A DNA stretch of 64,000 nt from Dioscorea cayenensis subsp. rotundata (Eukaryota > Streptophyta > Magnoliopsida > Dioscoreales > Dioscoreaceae): assembly GCF_009730915.1 (NCBI RefSeq), contig NC_052477.1:23392578-23456577 (forward strand), written 5' to 3'. This document shows, in pieces, positions 10,229 through 22,037 of this stretch. The position numbers and the translations under genes were made by a program. Under the pieces are notes generated by a model, which made no database searches, was not told where the DNA came from, and saw only the letters and a program-made list of their open reading frames with translations. Every line of letters starts with the position of its first letter. Position 1 is the stretch's first letter.

Positions 10229-13200
10229 TAATTTAATAGACTTATTTTTTTTGAAAGAGACAAAGGCTGAAAAAATTAAACAGAAAGGGAACTAAGGCAA
10301 TACAACAAAAGGAAATACAACAATACAAGTCTAGAAGCAAAAGGGACAACAACAATTAAAAACTAAAACCAAAAGCATTAAAAGTTTTCATGATCCACCT
10401 TGGAAGATCTCTCCCTTGATGAATTAGAGAAGTTGTGTGAAGATTGGTGGCATGGTTGGCAAGACTGATAGCAGGGACCATCCAATTGTTTGGGATTACT
10501 TGAATTCCAGGGCTTCGAAGGGAGCTGAAAAGGTGTTTGATCTTTGAATCTAGTCAAGGAGCGCCGAGGGGCACAAATGATCATCATCGATGAGGAGATT
10601 AATGAGTTGAGGATTGGTAATGAGCGGATGTTGGATATTAGGACAATGATCAGAGGCAACATGGAGGGTCAATTTGCAAGCATGAAGATCTACTTCTAAA
10701 GAATCTTGACTATGAAAACAACTACAACCTGCAAGAACAACCAAGTGATTAGCGCTTGAAATGAAAACCCCCAATTTACTTATCTTGTTGGCAGCATTCC
10801 AGACAGAAGAGAAAAAGATGAAGAGCCCATCCCGAGGTTTGAGAAGTTGTTTAGAATAATGTTCCTACCAGTTGAATGGCCTTGAGAAAAGTTTCTTGCA
10901 TGAGCAAAGGGATCGCATACAATAGCTTTGGTAATTTGGAAGCACATAAATAAAGAGGGCATCACAGCGAGATTTCCAAATATACCAAGTTGCAGCTACA
11001 ATAACTGACTTATAAAAAATTGAATGATTAGAATCAGTAATCCAATTCCCTAAACAAAAACCGTCAGAGAAGAGTAAGTTGTGATTGGTTTTGAAACTCT
11101 ACTCATTCCAAGCCAATTGAGATTTCCTGCCATAGACGATCAGATGCTCAAGAGTTTCAAAATAATCACCACAAAGGATGCACATGTTTCAGGGGCTAAG
11201 GCGAGAGAATAGAGATATTCACTAGAATTTATCCTCCCATGAAAGGTCATCCGGATAAAAAGTTTTTATTCAGGGGCGACCTTAAGGGACCAAATAAAAC
11301 TCCAACCCACCCAAACATCGAGTGGGACCAATTTTTGTAATTTAAAAAAATGATAAGTGGAAGTAGAGATTTTGCAGTTTTGAGATATAGTACCCCAAAC
11401 CCAAAAGTTAGAATCAGAGTGATCAATTTGACCTAGATTAGGAATAAGATGAGAAGCATTAAGCCCAAACAGATCAATCAAATGATGGATAATCCAATTC
11501 TCCCCATCAATCAGATCAGAGACATTACAATCTAGCAAACTCAAATCCATATTAACAAAGGTAGGGTTGAGGGCTAGAGGGTTTTTTGAAAACCAAAGAT
11601 CGAATAGGAAAGAAGTGTGGTTAGGATTGACAGTCTTAATCTTGCAAATGGTTTAAGATAATTTGTAGAAATACAGAGCCCCCTGAAAAACCATGAACAA
11701 TTGGAAGGAATCGAATCATGCCAAACATTGTAGTCACCATATTTGGAATGAAGAATATTCACCCAAAGAGCATCATTAGTATTAAGGAATTTGAAAACAT
11801 TCTTTGCCATAAGAGAGTGCTTAGCAATTAGAAGGTTCCTAATACCAAGACCCCCTCTGTTTTGTCTAACATAACATTACTCTAAGCGACAACATGGATG
11901 CCCTTTCAATTACCACCCTTATGCCATAAGAAATTCCTAACAATTTTGGAGATCTTGTGTAAAATAGAGTCAAGAATGGGGTAGATAGAAAGGTAATAAG
12001 TAGGAATGGATAGGAGAGAAGAGTTAATCAAAATAGTCTTGGCAGCAGGAGAAAGCTTAGAATGTTTCCAACGAACATGGGTTCTATGGATTCTTTCAAT
12101 CATTGAATAAAAGGAACTAATTGCTAGCCTTTTAGTGGTAATGAGAACCCTAAGATAGGTCAATGGAAAGGAAGCAATTCTGAACCTAAGAATAGAGCAA
12201 ATTATGTTAGCAAAGTCGAGAATTGAACCGAAGGGAAAGTCGATTCATCGATTTTTGATAAGTTAGGTGTTTGACTTGTGAGACGACTATAAATAGAGAA
12301 ACACTAATTGATGTTTCTGGCAGTCATTCTAGAGGCACGAGATATGAGGACCACATCATCAGCATACATCAAATGGTTAAAGTTATAGTGGAGACCACAA
12401 TTAAAACCTTGAATCATGTTTTGACGAAAAGAAAAATTAAGCATAGAATTAAGAAAGGGTCTGGGAAACTAGGATGAAAAGATAGGAAAAGATAGGGTCA
12501 CCCTGTCTAACCCCCCTAGAGGAGTTAATCCAGAGTGTAGGAACACCATTGATGAGAAGGGAGAAGGAGCAAGACTTAAGACAAGTTTTTGATCCGAAAT
12601 CCAAGGATTTAGGAAGTTCATTTTTGGATAGAGTGGCAAGAATTGCAGTCAAGCTAAGAGAATCATAAGCCTTTTTCAATGTCAATCTTGACAATCATCC
12701 TAGGGGGTCATTGATATCTTTTTCCAAGAGAATGCATAACCTCTTGTAAGGAAAATGATGTTATCAAAAAGAACAACAACAAGAGAAAAAACCGACCTGC
12801 TCTCTACTAATGAGATGAGGGAGAATTACCTTAAGATAATTAGCTAGGATTTTTGAAATAACCTTGAAGCACACGTTACAAAGAGATATAGGACAAAAAA
12901 ATCGAAACAAATTTAGGATGATCTTTTTAGGAATGAGGGTAATGTACGTCTTTGCCCCAAGTAGAAGGGAGATTAGAGAAGAAGAATTGGACGAGTTGCA
13001 CAAACCTAATCGCCAATCACTCAGCCGTAAAGCACTATAGAACTCGGAATTGAATCCAACTGCCCTCGGGCTCTACCCAAAGGGAGATCAAGAATAGCTT
13101 AGTAGATCTCCTCATAAGTAACATCACGAATAAGAAAATGATAGTCATAATCAAAAAGATGAGGGAGATCATAAAGCACTAAAAACATCAAAGAAGTCAT

Positions 13201-13375
13201 AGGGAGAAGAATCGGACCTACAAATTAGAGTAGTAGCTTAAAAAGCTTGTTCAATATCGATCTCTCGATGAACACATTTCCATTTAAGGTATAAATTTGA
13301 GAGATGGAATTATAATGAGCACGAATGCAAACAAAATTGTAAAAAAAGGTGGTATTCTGGTCTTCATCTTATATG
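10229..13375 (-). pseudogene. LINE (L1-type) ORF2 relic
   Basis: Minus-strand coding blocks follow the order of a plant L1-like ORF2. They are a segment ending 'NGNVFIER' (about 13370-13260); reverse-transcriptase blocks 'TYITLIPKK' and 'FCPISLCNVCFKVISKILAN' (13003-12764); 'LTLKKAYDSLS' and 'SSRGVRQGDPI' (12694-12449); the catalytic 'HLMYADDVVLISRAS' (about 12390-12345); 'LSPAAKTILINSSLLSIPTYY' region (12163-11906); and the C-terminal zinc-binding/'TWYIWKSRCDALF' part (about 11180-10900). Many stops and frame changes interrupt it. A poly(A) tail appears as T8 at 10229-10236. A convincing target duplication was not found. The endonuclease half is absent, so the copy is 5'-truncated. Confidence 0.85.
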
Positions 13376-13640
13376 TTAACTAGTAGTTTTTCAAAATGTT
13401 TATATATATATATACAAACACACACACTCATACATTGATGTATATACTTACCTATGTTCATACTCGTGTAAACCAACAACCTTTTGCATTAATCTAAACA
13501 TATTATATATATATATATATATATGTTTCACGGCCGCTTAAGTGTGCATGATTATGCACATATACATGCATTTACACATTCGAACTGCCACTTTGTATGC
13601 CTATATTTACATGCATTAGAAAGCTAATTGAATTGTTTCT
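13376..13640. repeat. TA/CA microsatellite-rich spacer
   Basis: Two TA runs (about 13401-13414 and 13503-13524) with CA repeats between them, and degenerate ATGCA phrases after. No coding. Confidence 0.7.
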
Positions 13641-15060
13641 ACAATCTTTGATTTGTTAATTAGTTTTCTTTCTAATGCATTCTTAGGTGTTGAGGCTAAT
13701 ATTTATTTCTAGTTAATGCCCGTACTCATTCATGTTTAAGTATTCATTCTTTGGTTATTTTTATTGACTATCAATTGGATTTACGGCTAATTTAAGGAGT
13801 GACCTTGGAATTCAATTTGGATTTAGGTTTTTATCAGGTAAGTAATCCATTTAAAATCTTGAAATTTTTTTTTGAAATTTTAGAATTTGTGGGAAATTAT
13901 ACATAGTTTTTATATCTATTATTGGGTCATTTGTTTAGTTACTTAACTTTTGAAAAAAAAGTATTGAATAATTTATTTGCAATTGTTATCTCAGAATTTT
14001 ATTTATTTTATTATCCTTTAATTTAAATAAATTTTTAATTGTGGACGTCTATCCGGTTCTCAACAATAATTTCCAAAATTTGTGATCATTAAATTGTCTA
14101 TTTTTACTATTTATTTATTCTTATTCCATTCGTTTATTATTTTATCTATCACTTTATTATGTGACAATTTATGTTACTACATAAATTGTTTTTGGAATTA
14201 TTCACCTAGTATTCAGAATATATGTGTAAGTTATGATTCTGCCTACAAAATTGTTTGATTATAATTGTATTAGTCTCCAAGTGAACTACACTTAGCCTTA
14301 TCAAATGGGGTTTGAACACTGACCTTGTCAACAAGAATTTTAATAAAAATGATGCTACAGTTTCACATCTATTTGTTAGTGCAGTAATAATGTCCTCTGA
14401 CATTCAATCTCTAGTCAATGAGGCTAAATAAATGACCTATGTTATTCTAGCTCGGTTTACCGTAGGTAAACAAATGACCTTTAACATATGTATGAATTAG
14501 GATACATATTCTGTTACTTGAAAATTTGTTACTATTTTGCAAAGCTAGTTCAGATATCTTTCAATTGCAATATTTGTAGGTTAGTGATTACACTTGACCT
14601 AATTTTGTTAATTGCCTGATTTCTTTTAAAATGTTGCCAAACTCTTATTTTGGTCCTAATTACTCTGTATATTTCATATTCAAGTTTTGTTTTCAAATTT
14701 TGGATTAATTACTGGGCTAGTGAGCTCATAAAGTTATTTTAAATCTTTTTTTTATCAGGAGCAGTAGACCCAGGGATTGCTTAGCAAACTACTAGTAGTT
14801 GTATTTTTCTTTGGAGTTGTATTTTGTGTTATTGTATTTTGTTATATGGACAACAAATCCTACACTTTGGAACATTTCAGCATTTTCATCAATTCTATAT
14901 TTGAACCTTTGATCCCCATTCTGTATTTATGTTAATTTGTTACATTCTACACTCTGAGTCAAGTTCTGAGGCTTTGTAGGCTTAATGGTTTTATGCCTTG
15001 TAGGACTTAGGTTGTTTGTCCGCATACCTCATTCAGCTAAATTGGGTACGAGGAGTGACA
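13640..15060 (+). mobile_element. Degraded copy of the TGTCACGCCCC LTR-like family, inverted
   Basis: This region shares ordered blocks with the copies at 31256-38909 and 53352-55926: 'tatcaggtaagtaatc', 'acagtttcaca', 'cctctgacattc', 'taaacaaatgac'. It ends at 15060 with GGGTACGAGGAGTGACA, a decayed reverse complement of the family start TGTCACGCCCCGAACCC. The left end could not be placed and no target duplication was seen. It holds no coding. Confidence 0.6.
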
Positions 15061-15582
15061 ATCCCATTAAGTGAGGGTCCTTGTTTTGAGCCTTATGCTC
15101 AGAGGTTTGTTTTTTTTAGCAAGGGGCAATCTGCTACAACAAGACCAAAGCATGAAAATCTTTGGCATGTGAGTAAATGCCTATCAAGTCTCAAGTAGCC
15201 CACACAGGTTTTTCAGGTATTGAGAGGTCACTCACATTTTATAAAATCCAGATGTTCTTTAATGTTTGAACTCACTTAAGGGACATGTCTTGTGGTAGTT
15301 AGCACAGGCATAGTTGAGCAAAGTCCTGACTTACCTTGTCATTAAATGGTTGTCTAACTAGTTATGTGATCATATGGGGAGGAATCATGCTGATGAGAAG
15401 AGTGGTGATGGTAAGACTTGCAAATGAACACACTGCTTGGGTGTAGGAAATGCACAAACAGATAGTTCCTCCATGCGACCGGATTATTTAGTTGTTTAGG
15501 TTGTTTTTTCGAAAACTTTGCAAAATTTTAATCAACATATAATTTAAATATATGACAAATTTGTTAAAAAGTGAAGAAGAGA
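15061..15582. other. Noncoding spacer, nothing recognised
   Basis: No conserved protein or repeat boundary. The 60-codon open frame over 15016-15198 spans a repeat end and is not credible. Confidence 0.4.
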
Positions 15583-15594
15583 ATGCACCCTCAA

Positions 15595-16090
15595 AATTTT
15601 TAATTCCATTGTTCTTCCTCTAGTCTCTATAATGTTTAAAACTATTCACATGCTACTTGCTTGGATTTCCACAGCTAGGGACACGCATCATCAACTTCCA
15701 AGTGACTCTCTCTAGAACATCAAACGCTCTCTTGATTTCCTAAGCGCTAGATCAATAGATCTCACCAGCACTATGCCTTAGCTTTAGCCTGACCGACTGA
15801 GTTGACCTCTATGGCCTTTTGGTGGACATCATCTCCTCAGCTGCTATTTTTCTTCTTCTTTTCTTTTTGTGTGTAGTCTCTAGGTGTGCATCATCCCTGA
15901 AATGCCCTCCTTTTTTCATCTTGTTTCCCGCTTCTTTTCTCCTTGTCTTTGTTTGTCACTTCTAAGTCGGTTTCTTCTTGTACTTTTCTCATTGCTGTTG
16001 TTTGACTTTTCTGTGTCTATTCTTCTTTGTATTGTTTTCTTCTAGTTTTTAACACATTTTGTGGTTTATCCATTTTATTTAAAAAAAATT
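15595..16090 (+). mobile_element. 5'-truncated LINE insertion with 12-bp target duplication
   Basis: Bounded by a perfect ATGCACCCTCAA duplication (15583-15594 and 16091-16102), ending in 'gtggtttatccattttattt' plus an A8 run. The body is T-rich LINE 3' UTR. It belongs to the same LINE group as 9665-10098 and the longer minus-strand copies. Confidence 0.85.
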
Positions 16091-16539
16091 ATGCACCCTC
16101 AAGCAAAGGGTCACACTTTAACTAGGATAATGAGGATAGACAGCCAATCAAAACAATCTACTCAATACCTTGTATTTAGATTTCTATTCAAACAAGTATG
16201 ACACTCATAACCTATTAGAAGGTGCTAATATTGAAAAGATAAAACAAACTAAAACTGAAAAGAAACACAACACATAAAAACATACTAATACTTAAACCTT
16301 GAAACTAGGATAAACTATTGTCTACTCAACCATGAAGACCGTGAATTCATTTCATGCAACATCGCCCCCCAAAAGCGACAAGTCAACGTATTGTAGCTTC
16401 TTATAGCCTGGCTTTTGAACACCTCCAACAAGATATGTAAAAATTAATTAGCTCGCAACAACTAAATAAATAAATCTCTCATTTGTGCATGATTTGTTTC
16501 TAGATTTTTAAGAAAAAATTATTATTATTATTATTATGT

Positions 16540-17935
16540 ATTATTATTTGATAAAAAGTGGATAAAAGCATAAATTTATTAAAAAGAAAGAAACAAGTAT
16601 ATGACTAAAAGAACAGGGAACATAATACAAGAAAGGAAGAAGCACAAGTCCGAGCCAAGCTAGGAGTCACCATGAGTGATGCGCCACCAAAAACAAATGA
16701 ACCAAACACAAACAACAGAGAAAAGGCCATAACTGAGAAGACGAAGACCACCATAAAAAGTCAAAGGTTGTCTTCGACATCGCGGGAGGAAAGATGGAAA
16801 GGTGGATCACTCCCGAGTCGATAGTTCCGTGGTGGTATTGTTCATAGCCAACCTTATGCTCAGAAAATCTAGAGAGCGCTTGAGTTTTTGCTGATGATCC
16901 CTAGCAACAGAAGTCCAAGTAAGAAGCATATAAGTGATTTTAACAATAATATAAAAAACATTTTGAAAAATAGAATTAAAAATATGATTATTTCACTCTA
17001 GCTAAATGTTCCAACAAATTGCTTTAGAAATTAAATCCCACTATTCTTGTTGTTGGCCATCTAAGGACGAAATCCAAAAAGTCCAGACATCTACAAGGAG
17101 GTGTGTATGTGGATGAATGTTTTAAGGTTTTCTCAAAGAACACCCAAATTCTTTCAGAGACCTCACATCTGAGAGTAAGAGATGGTCGGCTGCCTTCGAA
17201 TCTCTATGACATAAAACACAGGTATCAATCGTGTTTTGTAAGTTACATCCTTTTTTTTGCTAGGTTAACAAGAGTGAGAATTCTATCCTCACTTGCTAAC
17301 CATCAGAAGAGAGAGATTTTGCTAGGGCAGGTAGTTTTCTAGAATCTAGGATGCAGGGCACTATGCAAACCACCATATATTAGAAACTTATAAAAAGAGT
17401 AGACTGAAAAGGTTCCATTCTTTTCCAAGTTCCAAATCGTCTGGAATGGAAGATAAGAATGGCAATCGATTTGAAATAGTGGATGAGCGAAAGAAAAACT
17501 CTAGAAGAAGAGGGTCTTGTGTAAATTGTTAGATCGTAATTCAAGGGAAATTACAGTCGTTGAAGAGATTAGGCCATATGTCTTTAGGAACTCGATCTTG
17601 TAGCAAGATATCATACCAAAGTAAGGTAGAATCACCATTTTTTACAGTCTCAAAGGTACAAAGTCAGAGAGAAGGTGCTATTGGGGTAATTCTTGCTCAG
17701 AAAAAAAAAAAGATTTATTTTTAGGAAGGCAATGATATAGTGGTCCCCGAGGTCCTCTGGATGGATAATTTGAGTGAATAATCTTGAACTAGCAACTTTT
17801 TTGGCCAGAGTAAATTTTTCATCACCACTTTCATCGGAGGGCTTTATTGAATTCATGTAGATTAAGTATTCTCCAGCCTCCCATATTACGTGGGCTACAA
17901 ATCATTTTCTAGGTGATTAGGTGGAAACCTTTCGA
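16540..17935 (-). pseudogene. LINE ORF2 C-terminal relic, 5'-truncated
   Basis: Minus-strand reading gives 'YLIYMNSIKPSDESGDEKF' (about 17870-17800), corresponding to the conserved 'NL.EFNKA...KW.WK' segment after the reverse transcriptase. Further on come a 'CVLCHRDSK..DHLLL' zinc-binding block (about 17220-17180) and 'WNIWLERNNHIFNS' (about 17015-16970). These are typical of plant L1 ORF2 C-termini. The 3' UTR runs to about 16540 with the shared 'ttatccacttttta' end. Stops are frequent. No clean target duplication could be paired, so the limits are approximate. Confidence 0.75.
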
Positions 17936-17967
17936 TCCTAACTCCGGTTCTTTTAAAAAAAAAAAAA

Positions 17968-18744
17968 GAGGGAGGATTCTATGAAACAGGGATACCACGT
18001 CAGCGGTATCCCCATCCAATGAAAAATTGCCACGTCATTTGTTTTAAATTTTTAAAATAATATATTTGCATTAACTTATCTTATCACTGCTCCTACCTTG
18101 ACGAGTGCTTTCCTCTTCCCATGAAATTTTCTTTTCCCGCTATAATGGCCCGCTTAAACTCAAATTTCTTCTCTCCAATTGTCTTAATCTTATTCCCTTT
18201 CCATCTCTTCCCCTTCGATGATCTCTCTAGCTTCTTCTCTTGGAAACAACTTAATTTGGTTATCAAGCTTGTGAAATTTGAGAAATTCACAGGTGCATCC
18301 TTTTTCTAAAATCATAGAAAATGTCTAAATAACACACAAAAAAAAACAAATTAAAACTGCCAGAAAAAAAATAGAATAAAAGGCAATTGAAAAAAACAAT
18401 ATATTCAAATCCCATAAAAAAAAATGCAGAACGGTGTCGGAGGCCACCGGATTGGAGATGGATGGCGATAACCATCACACACGTTGATTGGAGGGGTGGG
18501 GTGGGTGAAGAGGCCATGATGCATAGAAAGAGAAGGCTGGTGTGAGGTTTAGAGAAAAGGAGTGCTGATATTTGGAGGAGCTGCAGCTGTGAGGGTTAAG
18601 TAAGAGGAGTGATAAGAGTCGTTAATGTGGATGATATTGTAACAAAATATGTTATTTTAAAAATTTAAAACAAATGACGTGGCAATTTTTCATTGGATGG
18701 GGATACCGCTGACGTGGTATCCCTGTTTCATAGAATCCTCCCTC
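17968..18744. mobile_element. Non-autonomous MULE with perfect 93-bp terminal inverted repeats
   Basis: Bases 17968-18060 are exactly the reverse complement of 18652-18744 (93 of 93), beginning GAGGGAGGATTCTATG. Both sides are flanked by a 13-base run of A (17955-17967 and 18745-18757), so the target was poly(A) and the true 9-bp duplication cannot be told from the run. Long inverted repeats and size point to a Mutator-like element; no transposase is present. The interior includes a GC-richer piece (about 18425-18520) that on the minus strand encodes 'MASSPTPPLQSTCVMVIAIH', which could be captured host exon sequence (Pack-MULE). Perfect arms imply recent insertion. It ends 404 bp upstream of the CNL start codon. 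Confidence 0.85.
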
Positions 18745-18757
18745 AAAAAAAAAAAAA

Positions 18758-19148
18758 GTCTCTTCATATCTTATTTATCTCTTTAATTACTAAAGCTGGT
18801 AAGTGAAACACAGACATCCACTATTTCATGCTGCTAAATGTTAATGCATCCAGGTCAAGTTGATATTACTCCTGTAAAAATAAATAAATAAATAAAATAT
18901 TTAATGATTTTGTTAGTCTTCACTTCACTTGTGTTGTATTTTTTTTTTTTCTTAATTAATCTGATTTACTAATTTACAGAAAACAAAGCGCCGTACTCAG
19001 ACCACATGCCACCGCCCCCGAATTCGGTCAATGATAAATGCATTTCAAGAAATATCGCAAAATGAAAGAAAACTAAAGCGGAGTACAGACAGATCTACAC
19101 ACTTGCAATCTGAGCTGTGACTCTGAACACCTACTACCACCGGAAACA
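18758..19148 (+). promoter_or_regulatory. Upstream region of the CNL gene
   Basis: About 390 bp lie between the MULE and the start codon. It holds an AATA repeat near 18880-18896 and a T-run near 18940. 19080-19148 looks like a 5' UTR, with the start in the context GAAACAATGGCC. The second CNL (57644) shares the ACAATGGCC context. No certain TATA box could be assigned. Confidence 0.4.
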
Positions 19149-22037
19149 ATGGCCGGAGTTTTCTCAAATGCCTTGGAATTGATCAAGGAGTTATCGACGC
19201 CTCATGCCCTCCAATATCTGGAACCCATTTGGACAGGAGTTGATGAGCAGCTTCAAAAGCTACACCGGTTCTTGTTGTTTATCCAACCTTTTGTTGAAGA
19301 TGCAGAGGAGAGGCAGTTGACGGACCAGGCTATCAGGTGCTGGCTTTTGTTGCTCAAAGATGCTGCCTATGACGCTGAAGATATTCTTGACGAGGCCAAT
19401 ACGCATGAGCTACTCATCCAGCGCAAGGCAGAGCTTTCTGGTCGCCCAAGAAGCAAGGTGCGTGAATTCTTTTCTCTTGATTTTAACCCACTCTTGTTTA
19501 AACTAAAGTTGGGGAAGAAGCTCAGAAACATCAATGAGAGAATAAATGACCTTATTGAGGAGATGGGCAAGTTCAAATTAAGGGTTCTTGAAAACAACAG
19601 CAAACCTTTGAAGAACAGGCCTCAAACCTATTCATACGTGCACGAATCGCGAGTTATTTTTGGAAGAGATGAAGATAAAGAGAAGTTATTGCAGATGCTG
19701 ATCAGTGATTGTTTTGATGAGAAAGTGGCTGTGGTTTCTGTCATAGGTATGGGTGGTTTGGGTAAGACGACACTTGCTCAGTTGGTCTACGCAGATGAAA
19801 GGGTCAAGAAACAGTTTGAACTTTGTATATGGGTATGTGTTTCTGATGATTTCGATGTGGCAAAGCTTGCTAGAAAGATCATACATACAGCTTCTGGGAA
19901 AATTTGTGATCATACGAACATGGAAGTGCTTCAACAGGATCTGCGACAAATCTTGAGGAAGAAGAGATATTTGTTGGTCTTAGATGATGTATGGAATGAA
20001 GATTTCAAAAAGTGGACTGATCTTAAAAACATGCTGCTTGGTGGAGGAGAAGGAAGTAGAATTCTTGTGACCACACGCAATGAGAAATGCTCCAGAGTAA
20101 TGGGTGCAGGGAAACATTATATTCTAAAGGGTTTATCAGAAAAAAGCTCTTGGGCTTTATTTGCGCAGAAAGCATTTGCTACACATGTACCGAAACAACC
20201 AAAATTGGTGGAAATTGGTGAAAAGATTGTTGAAAAATGTCAAGGGTTACCTCTTGCCATAGAAGTGTTGGGGAGTATCATGCATTGTAAGAATGAAGAA
20301 AATGAATGGCAGGCTGTGTTGGAAAATGAGACCTGGAAGTTACAACATACAGAAAATAAAATCATACCAGAGCTATGGCTAAGCTATGTTGATTTGCCTA
20401 CTCATTTAAAGAAATGTTTTGCCTTTTGCGCCATATTCCCGAAGGATCACAAAATTGAGGAAGAGAAGCTGATTCAATTTTGGATGGCTCATGGGTTTAT
20501 TCCATCTCAAAAAGGAAATGATATGGAAGATGAAGGGCGAGAGATTTTCACTGAATTGACAAGGAGATCTCTTTTACAATATCGTTATTATCGTCGTGCA
20601 AGTACAATTGGAAGAGTGTGTAAGATGCATGATCTCATCCATGATCTGGCACACTTTGTTATGGAGAATGAATGCTTCACATCGATGAAAAGCAGTGTGC
20701 CCAACAAAATCCCAATACGGCCACGTCATTTGAATTTATATGCTGATATAAATTATAACCAAGGTGATTGCTCCATCATCCATAGTGTGTTACATTGCCG
20801 AAGAGACTATAGTTTGTTGTCAAAGCTGAAGTTGGTGAGAGTGCTCGACTTGAGTCATGCATACATTGATGAGTTGCCTGCATCGATAGAGCATTTGCAC
20901 CATCTAAGATATCTTGATATTTCTGATACTGATATTAGGAAGCTACCAGAGTCCATTTGTATGTTGGTTAATCTGCAGATGTTGAATCTCAATGGTTGTG
21001 AAAGACTTTCTGAGCTTCCCAAGAGCATAAGATACATGAAGAGTCTTAGACACCTTCTTTTTTATTACTGTCCGCAGTTCAAGACATTCCCTGCTGGTTT
21101 GAGTCGATTATGCGACTTGAAAACGCTAACAGGATATATTGTGGGAGATGATGCAGAGAACAACATAGGACAGTTAAAGTCCTTGAATCTCTCTGGTGAA
21201 CTTGCTTTGTATGACCTCCAGAAGGTGAAGAATGCTGATGATGCTAGAAAAGCTAAATTGGATAACAAACAAAATATTCACACATTGAAATTAAGTTGGG
21301 GAAATGATGATGACAAATGTTGTTCAATAGAAAATGCGGAGGAGGTGTTGGAGGCCTTGAAATGTCACGATAAATTAAAAAATCTTACAGTAAGTTATTA
21401 TCCGGGCAGACAATTTCCTATGTGGATGAGGGAAAGGCAACAATTCCAGTATCTAAATCAGATCAATCTACTTAAATGCAGAGAATGTGAGCAACTCCAT
21501 CCACTTGAGATTTTACCAAGTCTGGAGTCTCTCAGTATGAGTGAAATGGATGGCATCAAATACATTGTTTACAACAGTGGAGGCAACACACTGCAACCAT
21601 TCCCTACCTTGAAGCATTTATTAATATCTGGAATGAGGAACCTAGAGGGATGGTGTGTGGAGGAGGTTAGAGGAGCAAATTGGTCCTTATTTCCACGCCT
21701 TACTTTTATGGATATTACAAGATGCCCCAAGCTGATAACCATGCCACCCCAGATATTGCCCTGTCTTGAGAATCTTAGTATCAGTGAAATGGATAGCATT
21801 AAACACATTGTTAACAACAGAAGAGGCATCACACTGCAATCATTCCCTGCATTGAAGAAGTTGACATTATCAGAAATGAGGAACCTTGAGTGGTGGTGTG
21901 TGGAGGAGGGTGGAGAAGCAAATCTATCCTTGTTTCCATGTCTCATTCGGATGGATATAACAGGATGCCCCCAAGTTGACAACCATGCCACTAGAGATTT
22001 TTACCCTGTCTTGAGTATCTTAGCATCAGTGACATAG
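19149..22037 (+). CDS. CC-NB-ARC-LRR (CNL) disease resistance protein, N-terminal 962 codons
   Basis: Intracellular immune receptor of the CNL class; these sense pathogen effectors and trigger defence through nucleotide-dependent switching. The single open frame starts MAGVFSNALE. A coiled-coil/Rx-N domain covers about residues 1-150 with an EDVID-like 'DAAYDAEDILDE' (71-82). The NB-ARC domain follows: P-loop GMGGLGKTT (200-208), RNBS-A to 240, kinase-2 LLVLDDVW (275-282; the final Trp marks a non-TIR type), RNBS-B ILVTTR (305-310), GLPLA (366-370), RNBS-D CFAFCAIFPKD (423-433) and MHD (493-495). All key residues are intact. LRRs begin near 555. From residue 790 an 81-residue double-LRR module is repeated. 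The frame shifts at a C5 run (21968-21972) in the third module and stops at 22035. The coding sequence carries on in the same frame after the stop. It is intronless over this length. Confidence 0.93.
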   Translation: MAGVFSNALELIKELSTPHALQYLEPIWTGVDEQLQKLHRFLLFIQPFVEDAEERQLTDQAIRCWLLLLKDAAYDAEDILDEANTHELLIQRKAELSGRPRSKVREFFSLDFNPLLFKLKLGKKLRNINERINDLIEEMGKFKLRVLENNSKPLKNRPQTYSYVHESRVIFGRDEDKEKLLQMLISDCFDEKVAVVSVIGMGGLGKTTLAQLVYADERVKKQFELCIWVCVSDDFDVAKLARKIIHTASGKICDHTNMEVLQQDLRQILRKKRYLLVLDDVWNEDFKKWTDLKNMLLGGGEGSRILVTTRNEKCSRVMGAGKHYILKGLSEKSSWALFAQKAFATHVPKQPKLVEIGEKIVEKCQGLPLAIEVLGSIMHCKNEENEWQAVLENETWKLQHTENKIIPELWLSYVDLPTHLKKCFAFCAIFPKDHKIEEEKLIQFWMAHGFIPSQKGNDMEDEGREIFTELTRRSLLQYRYYRRASTIGRVCKMHDLIHDLAHFVMENECFTSMKSSVPNKIPIRPRHLNLYADINYNQGDCSIIHSVLHCRRDYSLLSKLKLVRVLDLSHAYIDELPASIEHLHHLRYLDISDTDIRKLPESICMLVNLQMLNLNGCERLSELPKSIRYMKSLRHLLFYYCPQFKTFPAGLSRLCDLKTLTGYIVGDDAENNIGQLKSLNLSGELALYDLQKVKNADDARKAKLDNKQNIHTLKLSWGNDDDKCCSIENAEEVLEALKCHDKLKNLTVSYYPGRQFPMWMRERQQFQYLNQINLLKCRECEQLHPLEILPSLESLSMSEMDGIKYIVYNSGGNTLQPFPTLKHLLISGMRNLEGWCVEEVRGANWSLFPRLTFMDITRCPKLITMPPQILPCLENLSISEMDSIKHIVNNRRGITLQSFPALKKLTLSEMRNLEWWCVEEGGEANLSLFPCLIRMDITGCPQVDNHATRDFYPVLSILASVT

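Noticed and set aside
18287..18517. 76-codon minus-strand protein gene
   Set aside because: Inside the MULE; only the first 35 or so codons look exon-like and the rest is low-complexity. Kept only as possible captured sequence.
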